Shown: in pieces, positions 17,206-26,289 of the stretch
How positions within the stretch are numbered: the first letter of the stretch is position 1
Layout of the letters: every line of letters starts with the position of its first letter
Source of the DNA: Lewinellaceae bacterium
GTDB taxonomy: Bacteria; Bacteroidota; Bacteroidia; Chitinophagales; Saprospiraceae
NCBI GenBank assembly: GCA_020636355.1
Contig: JACJYB010000006.1
Span: 124,001-188,000, forward strand
Direction of reading: 5' to 3'
DNA: 64,000 nt
The notes under the pieces: model-generated
What the model was told of the DNA's origin: nothing
Database searches by the model: none
The model's input: the letters and a program-made list of their open reading frames with translations, nothing else
Position numbers and translations under genes: made by a program

Positions 17206-17862
17206 TTACAGGCTTTTCATCCGCTTGCGGACCTGAAGGATTACCTTTTCCACCCGTTTCTTTTTGGTGTGGGATTCCATATCAGGCAACCTCATTTCCA
17301 GTACCTGTGTAAAATCAGCATAATCCTCCCTGACCAAAATGGGTAAACTTCGTTCGGCATACATGGGCAGCTGATTTTCCGGAGACTTCGTCAATTGTTC
17401 CAGGATGAGGGCTATGGCATCCTGATGATATTGCTCCTTACCGGCTAAAGCAATCAGAATCATCACCGCCTGATCGCGGGTAATCACCGATCCCTGATCC
17501 GCCACCAGGAGGATAACCGGTAGTTTTGCATAAATGGCAGCAGGATTATCCGGTGTCAGGGTACGAATTGCTGTCATGGCGCCCCATTGAAGCCGGTTAT
17601 TTTTACCTGTCAAAATGTCCCAAAAAGCATCGAGATGAGGTTTGAGCAGGTGAGGCTTCAGCTCTCCCACTTCATAAAGCACCTTAATCGCATCGTTTTT
17701 TATGTCATTCTTTTTGTGCTGCAGCAGCAGAACCAACCCAGCCACCGCCAGCTCATCTGCATGCATCGCAATCTGCTGAGCGAGGGTAATATTCGGGGCT
17801 TCATCACGCCGGCCTTGTCCGGAAGCCAGTAGCCCAATCAGTTGATCTGTGTCCTTTCCCAT
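17206..17862 (-). CDS. HEAT/ARM-repeat protein
   Basis: 218 residues, fully alpha-helical by appearance, with no signal peptide. Helical pairs such as DIKNDAIKVLYEVGELKPHL, NRLQWGAMTAIRTLT and ITRDQAVMILIALAGK are about 35-40 residues apart and fit HEAT-like repeats. The C-terminus is very basic (KKKRVEKVILQVRKRMKSL), which could favour nucleic acid or acidic-partner binding. It converges on xerD with 42 bases between stops. A cytosolic scaffold or binding role is likely; the partner is unknown. Confidence 0.7.
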   Translation of the reverse strand: MGKDTDQLIGLLASGQGRRDEAPNITLAQQIAMHADELAVAGLVLLLQHKKNDIKNDAIKVLYEVGELKPHLLKPHLDAFWDILTGKNNRLQWGAMTAIRTLTPDNPAAIYAKLPVILLVADQGSVITRDQAVMILIALAGKEQYHQDAIALILEQLTKSPENQLPMYAERSLPILVREDYADFTQVLEMRLPDMESHTKKKRVEKVILQVRKRMKSL

Positions 17863-18050
17863 CCTAATATTGTTTTGTGACTGATATTACCATACAGCAA
17901 TGATTTTAAACATTCCGGTAACAAATCAAAGAATTGAAATGTATTAAAATCTCCAATTCAATTACATTTATGCCGCCAAACTGGGAACGAGGCAATTCAA
18001 CCATATGGATCCCTTCGATCCTGCTTGGGTTTACTATACAATGTAATTCT

Positions 18051-19949
18051 ATGAACCGAATTCTACATGTTTCTGTACTATCACTATTTTTATTACCCTT
18101 ACTTAGTGCACAGAACACCAATCGTTCAATCGATGGCTCTTACAATAATCCGAAATATCGCGACTGGGGGTCGGTAGGATCCCAATTAAATATCCAGGTG
18201 CCGCTGGCCTATGGGGACGGTATCTCATCACCTTCAGGCGAAGATCGCCCAAATCCAAGGATGCTCAGCAACGCGCTTTTTTCCCAGTCCGGAGATATCA
18301 ATGACACGCGTAACCTATCCGCATTCAACTGGGGATGGGGTCAGTTTATCGATCACGACATAACCCTTGTTAAAGACGTACACGACGAAGTCCTACCCAT
18401 CGCCATACCGGCGTTCGACCCATGGTTCGACCCCAATGGAACCGGGCAGATGTCTATTTCCATCAAGCGGTCGGCTTTTGATCCTGCCACGGGCACCAGC
18501 ATCGATAATCCCCGCGTACCGGTCAACGCCATCACGGCTTATATCGATGGTTCAGGGGTCTATGGATCCGACGAGCACCGGGCCAAGTGGCTCCGCACCT
18601 TTGTAAAGGGTAAACTGAGGACCTCCGTAGGGAACCTATTGCCCTACAATACCAAGAATGGCGAGATCGACGGCGGCGAAACTTATATCGCTCCGGCTAT
18701 GGACATGCCTTTTTCTTTCATCAATACTTATTTTGTAGCTGGAGACCCACGGGCTAATGAAAACCCGTTTCTCTCCTCCATCCATACCCTTTTTGTCCGC
18801 GAACATAACCGGCAGTGTGATGAGCTAGCAGCGAAACATCCTGACTGGAATGATGAACAGCTGTATCAGTATGCCCGTAAAATGGTCAGCGGCATCATAC
18901 AGGCCATCGTATACGAAGAATGGCTCCCAACGCTGGGCATGCAGGTCACTCCCTACACCGGATATAAAGAAGACGTGAATCCACAGATCATGAATGTCTT
19001 CTCAGCTGCTGCCTTCCGCTACGGACACACCACCATCAATAAGACGTTGGTGCGGATGAATGATGATTTCGAATACATCCCCGAAGGCAATATCGAACTC
19101 CGGGATGCTTTCTTTAATCCCAGCGCCATCAACCAGCAGGTTGGTATCGAGTCTTATTTCTCGGGAATGTCCACCGTGGTACAGCAACACCTGGATTGCA
19201 AGGTCATCGATGACCTGCGCAACTTCCTGTTTGGACCTCCGGGAGCCGGCGGCCTGGACCTGGTATCCATTAACCTTGAACGTGGCCGCGATCGTGGATT
19301 ACCGGACTTTAACAGCGTTCGTGCTGCATTCGGAATGTCGACCTATACTTCTTTTGAGGAGATCACCACGGACGCATCGATGGTACAAAGTATGAAAGAA
19401 ATGTATGGCGACATCAGCAAACTGGATCCCTGGGTGGGTATGCTGGCCGAAGACCATATGACCGACGCGATGTTCGGACCTACCGCCATGTACATCATCA
19501 AGCAGCAATTCATGGACCTCCGCGATGGAGACCGTTTTTATTACGAGAATGACCCGGTCCTGACCGCTGAGGAGAAAGATGCCATAAAAGCAACACGTCT
19601 TTCAGAAGTCATCCGTCGCAATACCGGCTTGCAGCATATCCCTTATGAAGTGTTCCGGGTAGAGCAGTCAACTACTTCCACTCAGCCTGACGCACTGGCA
19701 GATAACCGCCTTGAGTTGTTCCCAAACCCGGCCAGCAGTCAGATCCAGGTACGCATTCCGGAAGCCGTCCAGGGCCCAGTTGTCCTGACGGTGACTGACC
19801 TGCAGGGCAGACAGCACCTGCAGCAACAAGTCCAACAACATGACACCGTATTGCGGTTGGATCTCCCAGCCCAAATGGGATCCGGATTTTATGTCATCAA
19901 TGTCCGGGGCAAACAATATGCAGCCCAGGCCAAGTTTATAAAAAGATAA
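18051..19949 (+). CDS. Secreted animal-type haem peroxidase with T9SS sorting domain
   Basis: 632 residues from the ATG at 18051, which gives a signal peptide (MNRILHVSVLSLFLLPLLSA). The body is an animal (myeloperoxidase/peroxidasin) haem peroxidase: distal-His segment WGQFIDHDITL, calcium-type loop region, FVREHNRQCDELA, proximal-His segment FRYGHTTIN, and the invariant NLERGRDRGLPDFNSVR. The last 80 residues form a type A T9SS sorting domain starting at ELFPNPASSQIQVRIP and ending FYVINVRGKQYAAQAKFIKR. The enzyme is thus secreted or attached to the surface, oxidising halides or phenols with peroxide. It is followed by a strong intrinsic terminator and appears monocistronic. An upstream in-frame ATG at 17934 gives no signal and is rejected. 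Confidence 0.9.
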   Translation: MNRILHVSVLSLFLLPLLSAQNTNRSIDGSYNNPKYRDWGSVGSQLNIQVPLAYGDGISSPSGEDRPNPRMLSNALFSQSGDINDTRNLSAFNWGWGQFIDHDITLVKDVHDEVLPIAIPAFDPWFDPNGTGQMSISIKRSAFDPATGTSIDNPRVPVNAITAYIDGSGVYGSDEHRAKWLRTFVKGKLRTSVGNLLPYNTKNGEIDGGETYIAPAMDMPFSFINTYFVAGDPRANENPFLSSIHTLFVREHNRQCDELAAKHPDWNDEQLYQYARKMVSGIIQAIVYEEWLPTLGMQVTPYTGYKEDVNPQIMNVFSAAAFRYGHTTINKTLVRMNDDFEYIPEGNIELRDAFFNPSAINQQVGIESYFSGMSTVVQQHLDCKVIDDLRNFLFGPPGAGGLDLVSINLERGRDRGLPDFNSVRAAFGMSTYTSFEEITTDASMVQSMKEMYGDISKLDPWVGMLAEDHMTDAMFGPTAMYIIKQQFMDLRDGDRFYYENDPVLTAEEKDAIKATRLSEVIRRNTGLQHIPYEVFRVEQSTTSTQPDALADNRLELFPNPASSQIQVRIPEAVQGPVVLTVTDLQGRQHLQQQVQQHDTVLRLDLPAQMGSGFYVINVRGKQYAAQAKFIKR

Positions 19950-19981
19950 CCGGGTATCACCTTACCCCCCGTGATGCCAAG

Positions 19982-20013
19982 GCCAGTAGGAAAGTTTTTT
20001 CTACTGGCTTTTT
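19982..20013 (+). terminator. Intrinsic terminator after peroxidase gene
   Basis: GCCAGTAG at 19982-19989 pairs perfectly with CTACTGGC at 20001-20008 around an 11-base loop, followed by five T residues. It sits 33 bases after the peroxidase stop and before der, separating the two transcription units. Confidence 0.75.
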
Positions 20014-20107
20014 ACTTTGAACCTAATGACCTGACCCGAAAACTTGCGGTTTACTTTGTAATCCTCCGGGAATCCGGTATCCACTCCATCGCTTAACTTT
20101 TATTGAA

Positions 20108-20115
20108 TATCTTTG
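20108..20115 (+). promoter_or_regulatory. Candidate -7 promoter element of der
   Basis: TATCTTTG matches the Bacteroidota TAnnTTTG consensus 24 bases before the der start codon. No good TTG-type -33 element is seen at the expected spacing, so support is weak. Confidence 0.3.
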
Positions 20116-20138
20116 CGCCGGACCAGACTTGAACCCAA

Positions 20139-21446
20139 ATGGCTCAAATCGTCGCCATAGTAGGCAGACCAAACGTAGGAAAATCAACTTTATACAACCG
20201 CCTGATCGGAGAACAGGAGGCCATCATCGACGACATCAGCGGCGTCACCCGGGATCGCAAATACGGTTCCTGTGAATGGAATGGCAAGACCTTTACAGTG
20301 ATCGACACCGGTGGCTTTGTTCATGGGTCGGATGATGTCTTTGAAAAAGCCATCCGCAACCAGGTCAAGATCGCCATCGATGAGGCCAACATCATCCTGT
20401 TTATGGTTGATGTGACCACCGGCATCACCGACCTGGATGAGGAAGTTGCCCGTATGCTCCGCAAGACAGAAAAGGATGTTTTCGTGATCGTAAACAAGGC
20501 CGACAATCCCAACCGCCTCCTGGCCGCCAACGAATTTTACAGCCTGGGATTCGAGAATACCTTCTTCTTATCCGCCATCTCCGGCTCAGGGACCGGTGAG
20601 ATACTGGATGCCATCGCCGAGCGTATTGAATTTCAGGAAGAAACCGAAGAAGAAGAAACGCTTCCCCGCTTTGCCATCATTGGTCAACCCAATGTGGGTA
20701 AATCTTCGCTGACGAATGCTTTGCTTGGCTTCGAGCGCAATATTGTTACCGAAATTGCTGGTACCACCCGTGACTCCATCCACTCGCATTACAACCAATT
20801 CGGCAAAGAATTCCTGCTGATCGATACGGCCGGTCTACGCAAGAAGGGCAAGGTGCACGAGGACCTGGAGTTTTATTCGGTAATCCGCGCCATCCGCGCT
20901 GTAGAAGAAGCGGATGTATGCCTGTTAATGATCGATGCGGAGACCGGGATCGAAGCCCAGGATATGCAGATCTTTCAGCTCGCCGTAAGAAGACGGAAAG
21001 GGGTGGTCATCCTGGTCAATAAATGGGATCTCGTCGAGAAAGAAACCAATACCGCCAAAGAGGTGGAGGACCGCATCAAGCAAAAGCTGGCGCCCTTCAA
21101 TGACGTGCCGGTGGTCTTTATATCGGCTACCGAAAAGACCCGCATTTTCAAAGCCATCGAAGTGGCCATGGATGTGTACGAGCGACGCAATCAGAAGATC
21201 CGCACACCGGAGCTGAACACCTGGCTGGAAGAGGTTACCACAGCGCATCCGCCGCCATCCCACCGGGGAAAATTCGTTAAGATCAAATACGGTAATCAAT
21301 TGCCTCTCGCCTATCCGGCCTTTGCCTTTTTCTGCAATTACCCCTCCGCTGTAAAAGGCTCTTACAAGAATTACCTGGAAAACCAACTGCGTAAACGGTA
21401 CAACTTTACCGGCGTCCCGGTTGCTATCTATTTCCGTGAAAAATAG
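20139..21446 (+). CDS. der: Ribosome-assembly GTPase Der (EngA)
   Basis: 435 residues with two consecutive GTPase domains and a C-terminal KH-like domain, an arrangement specific to Der. Domain 1 has GRPNVGKS (residues 9-16), DTGGF and NKAD. Domain 2 has GQPNVGKS, DTAGL and NKWD. The C-terminal domain begins near RKGVV and ends YNFTGVPVAIYFREK, typical of the family. It acts in late maturation of the 50S ribosomal subunit and is normally essential. rfbC begins three bases after its stop, so the rhamnose genes are probably co-transcribed. Confidence 0.96.
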   Translation: MAQIVAIVGRPNVGKSTLYNRLIGEQEAIIDDISGVTRDRKYGSCEWNGKTFTVIDTGGFVHGSDDVFEKAIRNQVKIAIDEANIILFMVDVTTGITDLDEEVARMLRKTEKDVFVIVNKADNPNRLLAANEFYSLGFENTFFLSAISGSGTGEILDAIAERIEFQEETEEEETLPRFAIIGQPNVGKSSLTNALLGFERNIVTEIAGTTRDSIHSHYNQFGKEFLLIDTAGLRKKGKVHEDLEFYSVIRAIRAVEEADVCLLMIDAETGIEAQDMQIFQLAVRRRKGVVILVNKWDLVEKETNTAKEVEDRIKQKLAPFNDVPVVFISATEKTRIFKAIEVAMDVYERRNQKIRTPELNTWLEEVTTAHPPPSHRGKFVKIKYGNQLPLAYPAFAFFCNYPSAVKGSYKNYLENQLRKRYNFTGVPVAIYFREK

Positions 21447-21449
21447 GCT

Positions 21450-21995
21450 ATGCAAGTCATCGAAACCGATATCCCCGGTGTATTGATTCTGGAGCCACGG
21501 GTGTTCGCAGATCACCGCGGCTATTTTTTTGAGAGCTACAACCGGCTGACACTCGAACATCAGGGGCTGCAATTCGACTTTTGCCAGGACAATGAAGCCC
21601 GCTCTGAATACGGTGTCCTGCGTGGACTGCACTACCAGATCGGGGAAGCGGCCCAAACCAAGTTGGTGCGGGTGATCGAGGGAGAAGTTCTGGACGTGGC
21701 CGTAGATATCCGGCCCGGCTCTGCCACCTACGGAAAGCACGTCGCCGTGCGCCTGAGCGCTGAAAACAAACGTCAATTGCTGGTCCCCAAGGGGTTTGCT
21801 CATGGCTATGTAGTACTGAGCCCAACCGCCATATTCAGCTATAAATGCGATGCATTCTATGCCAAACAAGCCGAAGGGGGAATTCATTATGCGGATCCGG
21901 AATTAAACATCAACTGGCTGGTTCCGGTGGAGAAGATCACCTTATCGGAAAAGGACCAGATCCTGCCGCCTTTTGGAAAACACCGTCATGCCTAG
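21450..21995 (+). CDS. rfbC: dTDP-4-dehydrorhamnose 3,5-epimerase
   Basis: 181 residues, the usual length for RmlC. Characteristic stretches are PRVFADHRGYFFESYN, FCQDNEARSEYGVLRGLHYQ (catalytic His in GLHYQ), LVRVIEGEVLDVAVDIRPGS and VPKGFAHGYVVLS. It epimerises dTDP-4-keto-6-deoxyglucose at C3 and C5 in dTDP-L-rhamnose synthesis. It starts three bases after der and overlaps rfbD by eight bases. rfbA and rfbB are not in this window and must lie elsewhere. Confidence 0.95.
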   Translation: MQVIETDIPGVLILEPRVFADHRGYFFESYNRLTLEHQGLQFDFCQDNEARSEYGVLRGLHYQIGEAAQTKLVRVIEGEVLDVAVDIRPGSATYGKHVAVRLSAENKRQLLVPKGFAHGYVVLSPTAIFSYKCDAFYAKQAEGGIHYADPELNINWLVPVEKITLSEKDQILPPFGKHRHA

Positions 21996-22872
21996 ACGGT
22001 GCATCATGATCCTGGGCGCAGGTGGCCAATTAGGCCGTGAGTTCCGCTATCTCCATCAACATAAGGAGTGGGATTGGGAACCACACTTTTTTACACGTGC
22101 CGAGCTTGACCTCAGCAATACTGCAGTGCTGGAGCAGACGATCACCGATCTGGCACCGCAGGTCATTATCAATGCTGCGGCTTATACGGCAGTAGACCGC
22201 GCGGAGTCCGAACCGGAGCTTGCCTTCCACATCAATGCAGAAGCTCCCGGGCAATTAGCGGAGATCTGTGCGCAACGGAACATTTTCCTGATCCATTTTT
22301 CAACCGATTACGTCTACCACAATAACTTGAGCCGTCCCTTACGCGAAGATGATCCACTGCATCCGCAAAGTGTCTATGCCCGGAGTAAACTGGCCGGTGA
22401 GCAGGCAATCAGGAAGGTATTGCCGGAGAGTATGATCTTCCGGACCTCCTGGGTCTATTCTTCCTTTGGGCACAACTTTGTCAAAACCATGCTCCGGCTA
22501 GGTAAGGAACGGCAAGAACTGCGCATCGTGAACGACCAGGTGGGAAACCCTACCTGGGCCAGAGACCTCGCACAGGCTGTGCTGTGGATCCTGGAAGGGA
22601 ATCCGGGAGACCTGTCAAAATTGTCAGGCATCTACAATTACAGTAATGAGGGCGCGTGCAGCTGGTATGAATTTGCCAAAGCTATCTTCCGGGAAGCGCA
22701 CCTTGGTGTTGTTGTACATCCAATCCCCACCTCCGAATATCCCACGCCAGCTAGGCGACCTCCTTATTCGGTGTTGGATAAGACAAAATTTCAGATGACT
22801 TTTCAACAATCGATACCTGCCTGGGAAGAAAGCCTGAAGCGTTGTATTGAGGAAATTTCAGCCGTCCATTAA
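21988..22872 (+). CDS. rfbD: dTDP-4-dehydrorhamnose reductase
   Basis: 294 residues from the ATG at 21988, which overlaps the rfbC stop by eight bases; a TTG at 21973 is a less likely start. It is an extended short-chain dehydrogenase: nucleotide-binding ILGAGGQLGREF, INAAAYTAVDRAES, active-site STDYVY and YARSKLAGEQ (Tyr/Lys pair), and WARDLAQAVLWIL near the C-terminus. It makes dTDP-L-rhamnose from the RfbC product for surface polysaccharide. Its stop overlaps that of the convergent lipoprotein gene. Confidence 0.95.
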   Translation: MPRRCIMILGAGGQLGREFRYLHQHKEWDWEPHFFTRAELDLSNTAVLEQTITDLAPQVIINAAAYTAVDRAESEPELAFHINAEAPGQLAEICAQRNIFLIHFSTDYVYHNNLSRPLREDDPLHPQSVYARSKLAGEQAIRKVLPESMIFRTSWVYSSFGHNFVKTMLRLGKERQELRIVNDQVGNPTWARDLAQAVLWILEGNPGDLSKLSGIYNYSNEGACSWYEFAKAIFREAHLGVVVHPIPTSEYPTPARRPPYSVLDKTKFQMTFQQSIPAWEESLKRCIEEISAVH

Positions 22873-23330
22873 GGCTTGCCGTCCTTGACAACCACCCCTA
22901 TACTGACGCCACCATTTCCTGATGTGCATACTCCGGAAAGTTCCCGGCACTTTTCAATAACCCGGATGACGCAAGAGGTACAATCACCTGCACAGTCGCA
23001 AAACATGGCGCATTCTCCCGTCCATCGGCCTTGATCTTTATGATCGATCGGGATGATTACGGATTGGAGTTTGCTATTTTCCATAAAGGTTCCGACCACT
23101 GCTTGGTAAGTACGGCCTTCCTCATCCGCTACCGTCTCCGTTCCAGCATGATCCAGGACAATTTCGGGTTTGTCCAGCATAGCTGCTATGTAGGCGCTCA
23201 ATTGGACTTCATTATTGAGCAAGTAAGATTGGTCATCCAACCAAATTTCATTATTCCCTGTGGAAACAACATCACGGTTAGAACACGCAAATCCCGTTAA
23301 GAGCAGCAAGGAAAACAACGCCATTTTCAT
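22869..23330 (-). CDS. Cysteine-rich putative lipoprotein, unknown function
   Basis: 153 residues from the ATG at 23330 (an ATG at 23324 is equally possible), giving a lipoprotein signal MKMALFSLLLLTGFAC. No known domain is recognised. The striking part is a cysteine cluster near the C-terminus, CAMFCDCAGDCTSC, followed by IEKC and SGVC: seven cysteines in about 30 residues, with spacing compatible with disulfides or a metal centre. The preceding region contains a beta-rich YQAVVGTF stretch. It is convergent with rfbD and otherwise isolated. About 200 bases of non-coding DNA separate it from the sucrose phosphorylase gene. Confidence 0.65.
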   Translation of the reverse strand: MKMALFSLLLLTGFACSNRDVVSTGNNEIWLDDQSYLLNNEVQLSAYIAAMLDKPEIVLDHAGTETVADEEGRTYQAVVGTFMENSKLQSVIIPIDHKDQGRWTGECAMFCDCAGDCTSCVIRVIEKCRELSGVCTSGNGGVSIGVVVKDGKP

Positions 23331-23531
23331 GAGCAATACATTAGGAAAATGAATTAATCCGATGAATATCAATAAGTAATGTAATAAATAATCGGTCAGA
23401 AATCAACCTCTAAATAGACCGTATCACTTTGTTGATTTAGGAAATACCCTCTGATTGACCACTTATCATCGAATGTAGGCCACCTATTGCATCAAACAGG
23501 CAATAAATCCATCAATACCAATTTGGTTTTT

Positions 23532-24998
23532 TCAGGATTCCTTACCCATAAAAGTCAAATGTCCGTCCACTTCGATCGACCAGGTTAACATCCGGAAATC
23601 GATTTTCAGGGTTGCATCGGCATCGGGATGGGCCCAATGCATTTCCCATTGCTCGTCCCGGATCTGCTTCATGCTGAATGTCCCTTCAAAAGCCGGGCAT
23701 AGATTTCGGATCCGGATCAAGTCCATCAGTCGTTGTACCACCGGAACTGAGAGCGCCTGCTCCGCTTCACCCTGTGCAAAATAATGACGGTTAATGTCCC
23801 TGCCCACTCCGGTTTGGCTCAACAGTTCCAGATCGTTTGGTTCTGCCAGAAACCCGGTGTAATACACCTGGGGAATTCCGGGCGTAAAAAACTGTATGGC
23901 TCTCGCCAGCAGGTAATCGGAATCCTCTTGCCCAAGCGCATCGTAGTACGTGCAATTCACCTGGTACAGGTCCAGATTGGATGCGGCGGCACCGGTAGCC
24001 AGGCGGCTTCCACCACCGCTGTTGACATGGATTTGCTCGACCAGTCGGTCGATATCCTCGTCGGGCACCAACCCAGCCTGGTTTTTATCCGACCCGTCCG
24101 GACCAATATCAATCACACCAATGCCATCATGCGTATCCAGAACAGTAATGGCATTATTTGGCCGGACATCCATCCATGCCTTCAGGTACCGGCCGGTATG
24201 ATTGAACAAGGCATGTAAAACCAAGGGAGGTAGGGCAAAATCGTACACGTAGTCCACTTTAGCGGCGATTTCTATCTGCTTCCGGTAATAAGAATGGATC
24301 TCGACTAAAACTTCCATTCCCATGGCATTGGCTTGCCGGGTCAGTGCGGCAATGAAGTCAAATGTTTCCGGGATCATAAAGCAGGAAGTGCCCGGCTTTT
24401 TAATCGCGTAGCCCACGGCATCCAGGCGGATCATCGAGACTCCCCCTTGCCGGAATTGGTCCAAAATAGCATCCAGGTAGGCCTTACCACTGGGGTGGGA
24501 CACATCAATGTCCATTTGATTGGCGGTGAAGGTAGTCCAGAACAACTCCTTTTGCCCATCCTTGCGGCTAATGGTAGTGAATGGTAAACCAGGCCGGGGC
24601 CGGTAGATCGCCAACAAATCCCGCTCGGTCGCCCCGGCAGGAAATACCCGATCCATGGTGAGGAACATCCCGGCAAACCTGGATTGGGCACCTGCCCGGA
24701 GATAATCCCGGAAAGCCGGTGATTGGGCAGATACATGATTAACAATCAGATCGGCCATAACTTTTGTATTTCTACTCATCCGGTAGACGTCTTCCCAATC
24801 ACCCAGGCGTGCATCGACCCGGGTATGATCGACCGGATCAAAGCCGGCATCAGCACCATCTATGGGATCGTAAAAGGGCAATAAATGACAGCCTCCAAAC
24901 AATCCCCGCAGGGGACCTTCCAACAAGGAGATGAGGTCCTGGAGATTCCCTCCGGTGAGGCGATCGACATAGGTGATCAGCTGAACCTGGTTCCGCAT
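23532..24998 (-). CDS. Sucrose phosphorylase, GH13 subfamily 18
   Basis: 488 residues. The sequence is close to remembered Bifidobacterium sucrose phosphorylase throughout. The nucleophile is Asp193 (MIRLDAVGYA), the acid/base Glu233 (VEIHSYY), and the stabiliser Asp291 (VLDTHDGIGVIDIG), each offset by one from the bifidobacterial enzyme. GAAASNLDLYQVN, PGIPQVYY and GRDINRHY are also typical. It cleaves sucrose with phosphate to glucose 1-phosphate and fructose in the cytosol; no signal peptide is present. Related subfamily members act on sucrose 6-phosphate, glucosylglycerol or glucosylglycerate, which sequence alone does not exclude. No sugar transporter lies beside it. The gene is divergent from the MtnK-like kinase. 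Confidence 0.88.
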   Translation of the reverse strand: MRNQVQLITYVDRLTGGNLQDLISLLEGPLRGLFGGCHLLPFYDPIDGADAGFDPVDHTRVDARLGDWEDVYRMSRNTKVMADLIVNHVSAQSPAFRDYLRAGAQSRFAGMFLTMDRVFPAGATERDLLAIYRPRPGLPFTTISRKDGQKELFWTTFTANQMDIDVSHPSGKAYLDAILDQFRQGGVSMIRLDAVGYAIKKPGTSCFMIPETFDFIAALTRQANAMGMEVLVEIHSYYRKQIEIAAKVDYVYDFALPPLVLHALFNHTGRYLKAWMDVRPNNAITVLDTHDGIGVIDIGPDGSDKNQAGLVPDEDIDRLVEQIHVNSGGGSRLATGAAASNLDLYQVNCTYYDALGQEDSDYLLARAIQFFTPGIPQVYYTGFLAEPNDLELLSQTGVGRDINRHYFAQGEAEQALSVPVVQRLMDLIRIRNLCPAFEGTFSMKQIRDEQWEMHWAHPDADATLKIDFRMLTWSIEVDGHLTFMGKES

Positions 24999-25254
24999 AA
25001 CTGATTTTTCAATTTGATGCTTAAATAGTCAAAATTTCAGGACATTCATTGACATCCGGATTAATTTCTGAACATTTACGTCCAACCGATGACCCTCCTG
25101 ATAGTGGCTCATGGGCTGGATGACCAGAATCATTCCCTGCAGGCCAATTGAGACCATATCCAGATTATCGCACTGTCCGTGTCCGGACGCTCCCTGAGAG
25201 CGTTTCCCGTTGACTTTTTCTGTATTTTTACAAGGAGAAACTTTTAATCAGAGC

Positions 25255-26289
25255 ATGAACGAACTCGAAGCACGCTATGCAGAAGCGCTACCCGGGAAAT
25301 ATTACCTAACCAGGGATTTGGAAAGTCTGGATAATTATCTGCGGGAACACTTTTTCCTGGATCCGCAGGAAATCGTTCTGAAAGCCGAGAAACCCGGTGA
25401 AGGCAATATGAATTATGTCCTTCGCATTTATACCAATATTCGTTCTTTTATCATCAAACAAGCCCGCCCCTGGGTAGAAAAATACCCCCAGATCGCCGCT
25501 CCCGTAGAACGGAATGCTGTGGAAGGACGTTATTTCAGACTTGCTCAGAAATTCCCTGCACTGGCAGATTATTCACCCGATTTATTATTTGAAGACAATG
25601 CCAATAATATTCTAATCCTGTCGGATCTGGGTCCTGCCAGCGATTATACTTTTCTTTACCAATCCGGGAGCCTGAGCAGTTCTGAACTCAAAGCTCTTAT
25701 CCATTACCTGCAGTCCCTGCACCGGATCCAGGAACCATCCTATCCCTGGAATCGAGGTATGCGGTTATTGAATCATGAACACATCTTCCGCTTTCCGTAC
25801 GATCCGGATAATGAATTTGATCTAGACGCCATTCAGCCAGGTCTTCAGAATCTGGCCAGTCCCGTTAAAGGCCATCAGGAATTACAGCAGAAAATTCAGT
25901 CGCTCGGGGAAGTCTACCTCCAGGAGGGCGATGTACTGATTCATGGTGACTTTTTCCCAGGCAGCTGGTTGAAATCAGACCGCGGCATCCGCATTATCGA
26001 CCCGGAATTTAGTTTTAACGGCCTCGCCGAATTTGATCTGGGTGTATTGATTGCACATTTGCAGTTATCCGGCCAACCGTCGCGGCACTGCGAAGCAATT
26101 TTGGAGACCTGCCACCAGCAACAAAAACTGGATGAACAAATGATCGCCGGATTCTGTGGCACTGAGATCCTTCGCAGATTGCTTGGCGTTGCACAATTAC
26201 CGCTGCGCTGGAACCTTGATGAAAAAGCATCACTGATCCGCCAGGCTATCCGGACCATTCTGGAAGGAACGATAAAATTAAATCCATGA
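25255..26289 (+). CDS. Methylthioribose kinase (MtnK)-like phosphotransferase
   Basis: 344 residues from the ATG at 25255 (TTG at 25210 is in frame but implausible). It belongs to the aminoglycoside/choline-kinase fold and looks closest to MtnK: GEGNMNYVLRIY in the glycine-rich loop, the ATP-anchoring Lys in IIKQARPW, catalytic loop LIHGDFFPGSWL, and metal strand IIDPEFSFNGLAEFDLG. MtnK members use DPE in place of DFG and Ser in the HGDxxxGS loop, as here. It would phosphorylate the 1-position of a ribose-like sugar. The four-base overlap with the ADP-ribosylglycohydrolase gene suggests a joint pathway. The rest of the methionine-salvage genes are absent from the window, so the substrate may differ. 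Confidence 0.75.
   Translation: MNELEARYAEALPGKYYLTRDLESLDNYLREHFFLDPQEIVLKAEKPGEGNMNYVLRIYTNIRSFIIKQARPWVEKYPQIAAPVERNAVEGRYFRLAQKFPALADYSPDLLFEDNANNILILSDLGPASDYTFLYQSGSLSSSELKALIHYLQSLHRIQEPSYPWNRGMRLLNHEHIFRFPYDPDNEFDLDAIQPGLQNLASPVKGHQELQQKIQSLGEVYLQEGDVLIHGDFFPGSWLKSDRGIRIIDPEFSFNGLAEFDLGVLIAHLQLSGQPSRHCEAILETCHQQQKLDEQMIAGFCGTEILRRLLGVAQLPLRWNLDEKASLIRQAIRTILEGTIKLNP

Noticed and set aside
20925..21887. 320-codon open frame on the minus strand across der and rfbC
   Set aside because: It lies entirely opposite two confidently identified genes, has no recognisable domain or signal, and is explained by their codon bias.
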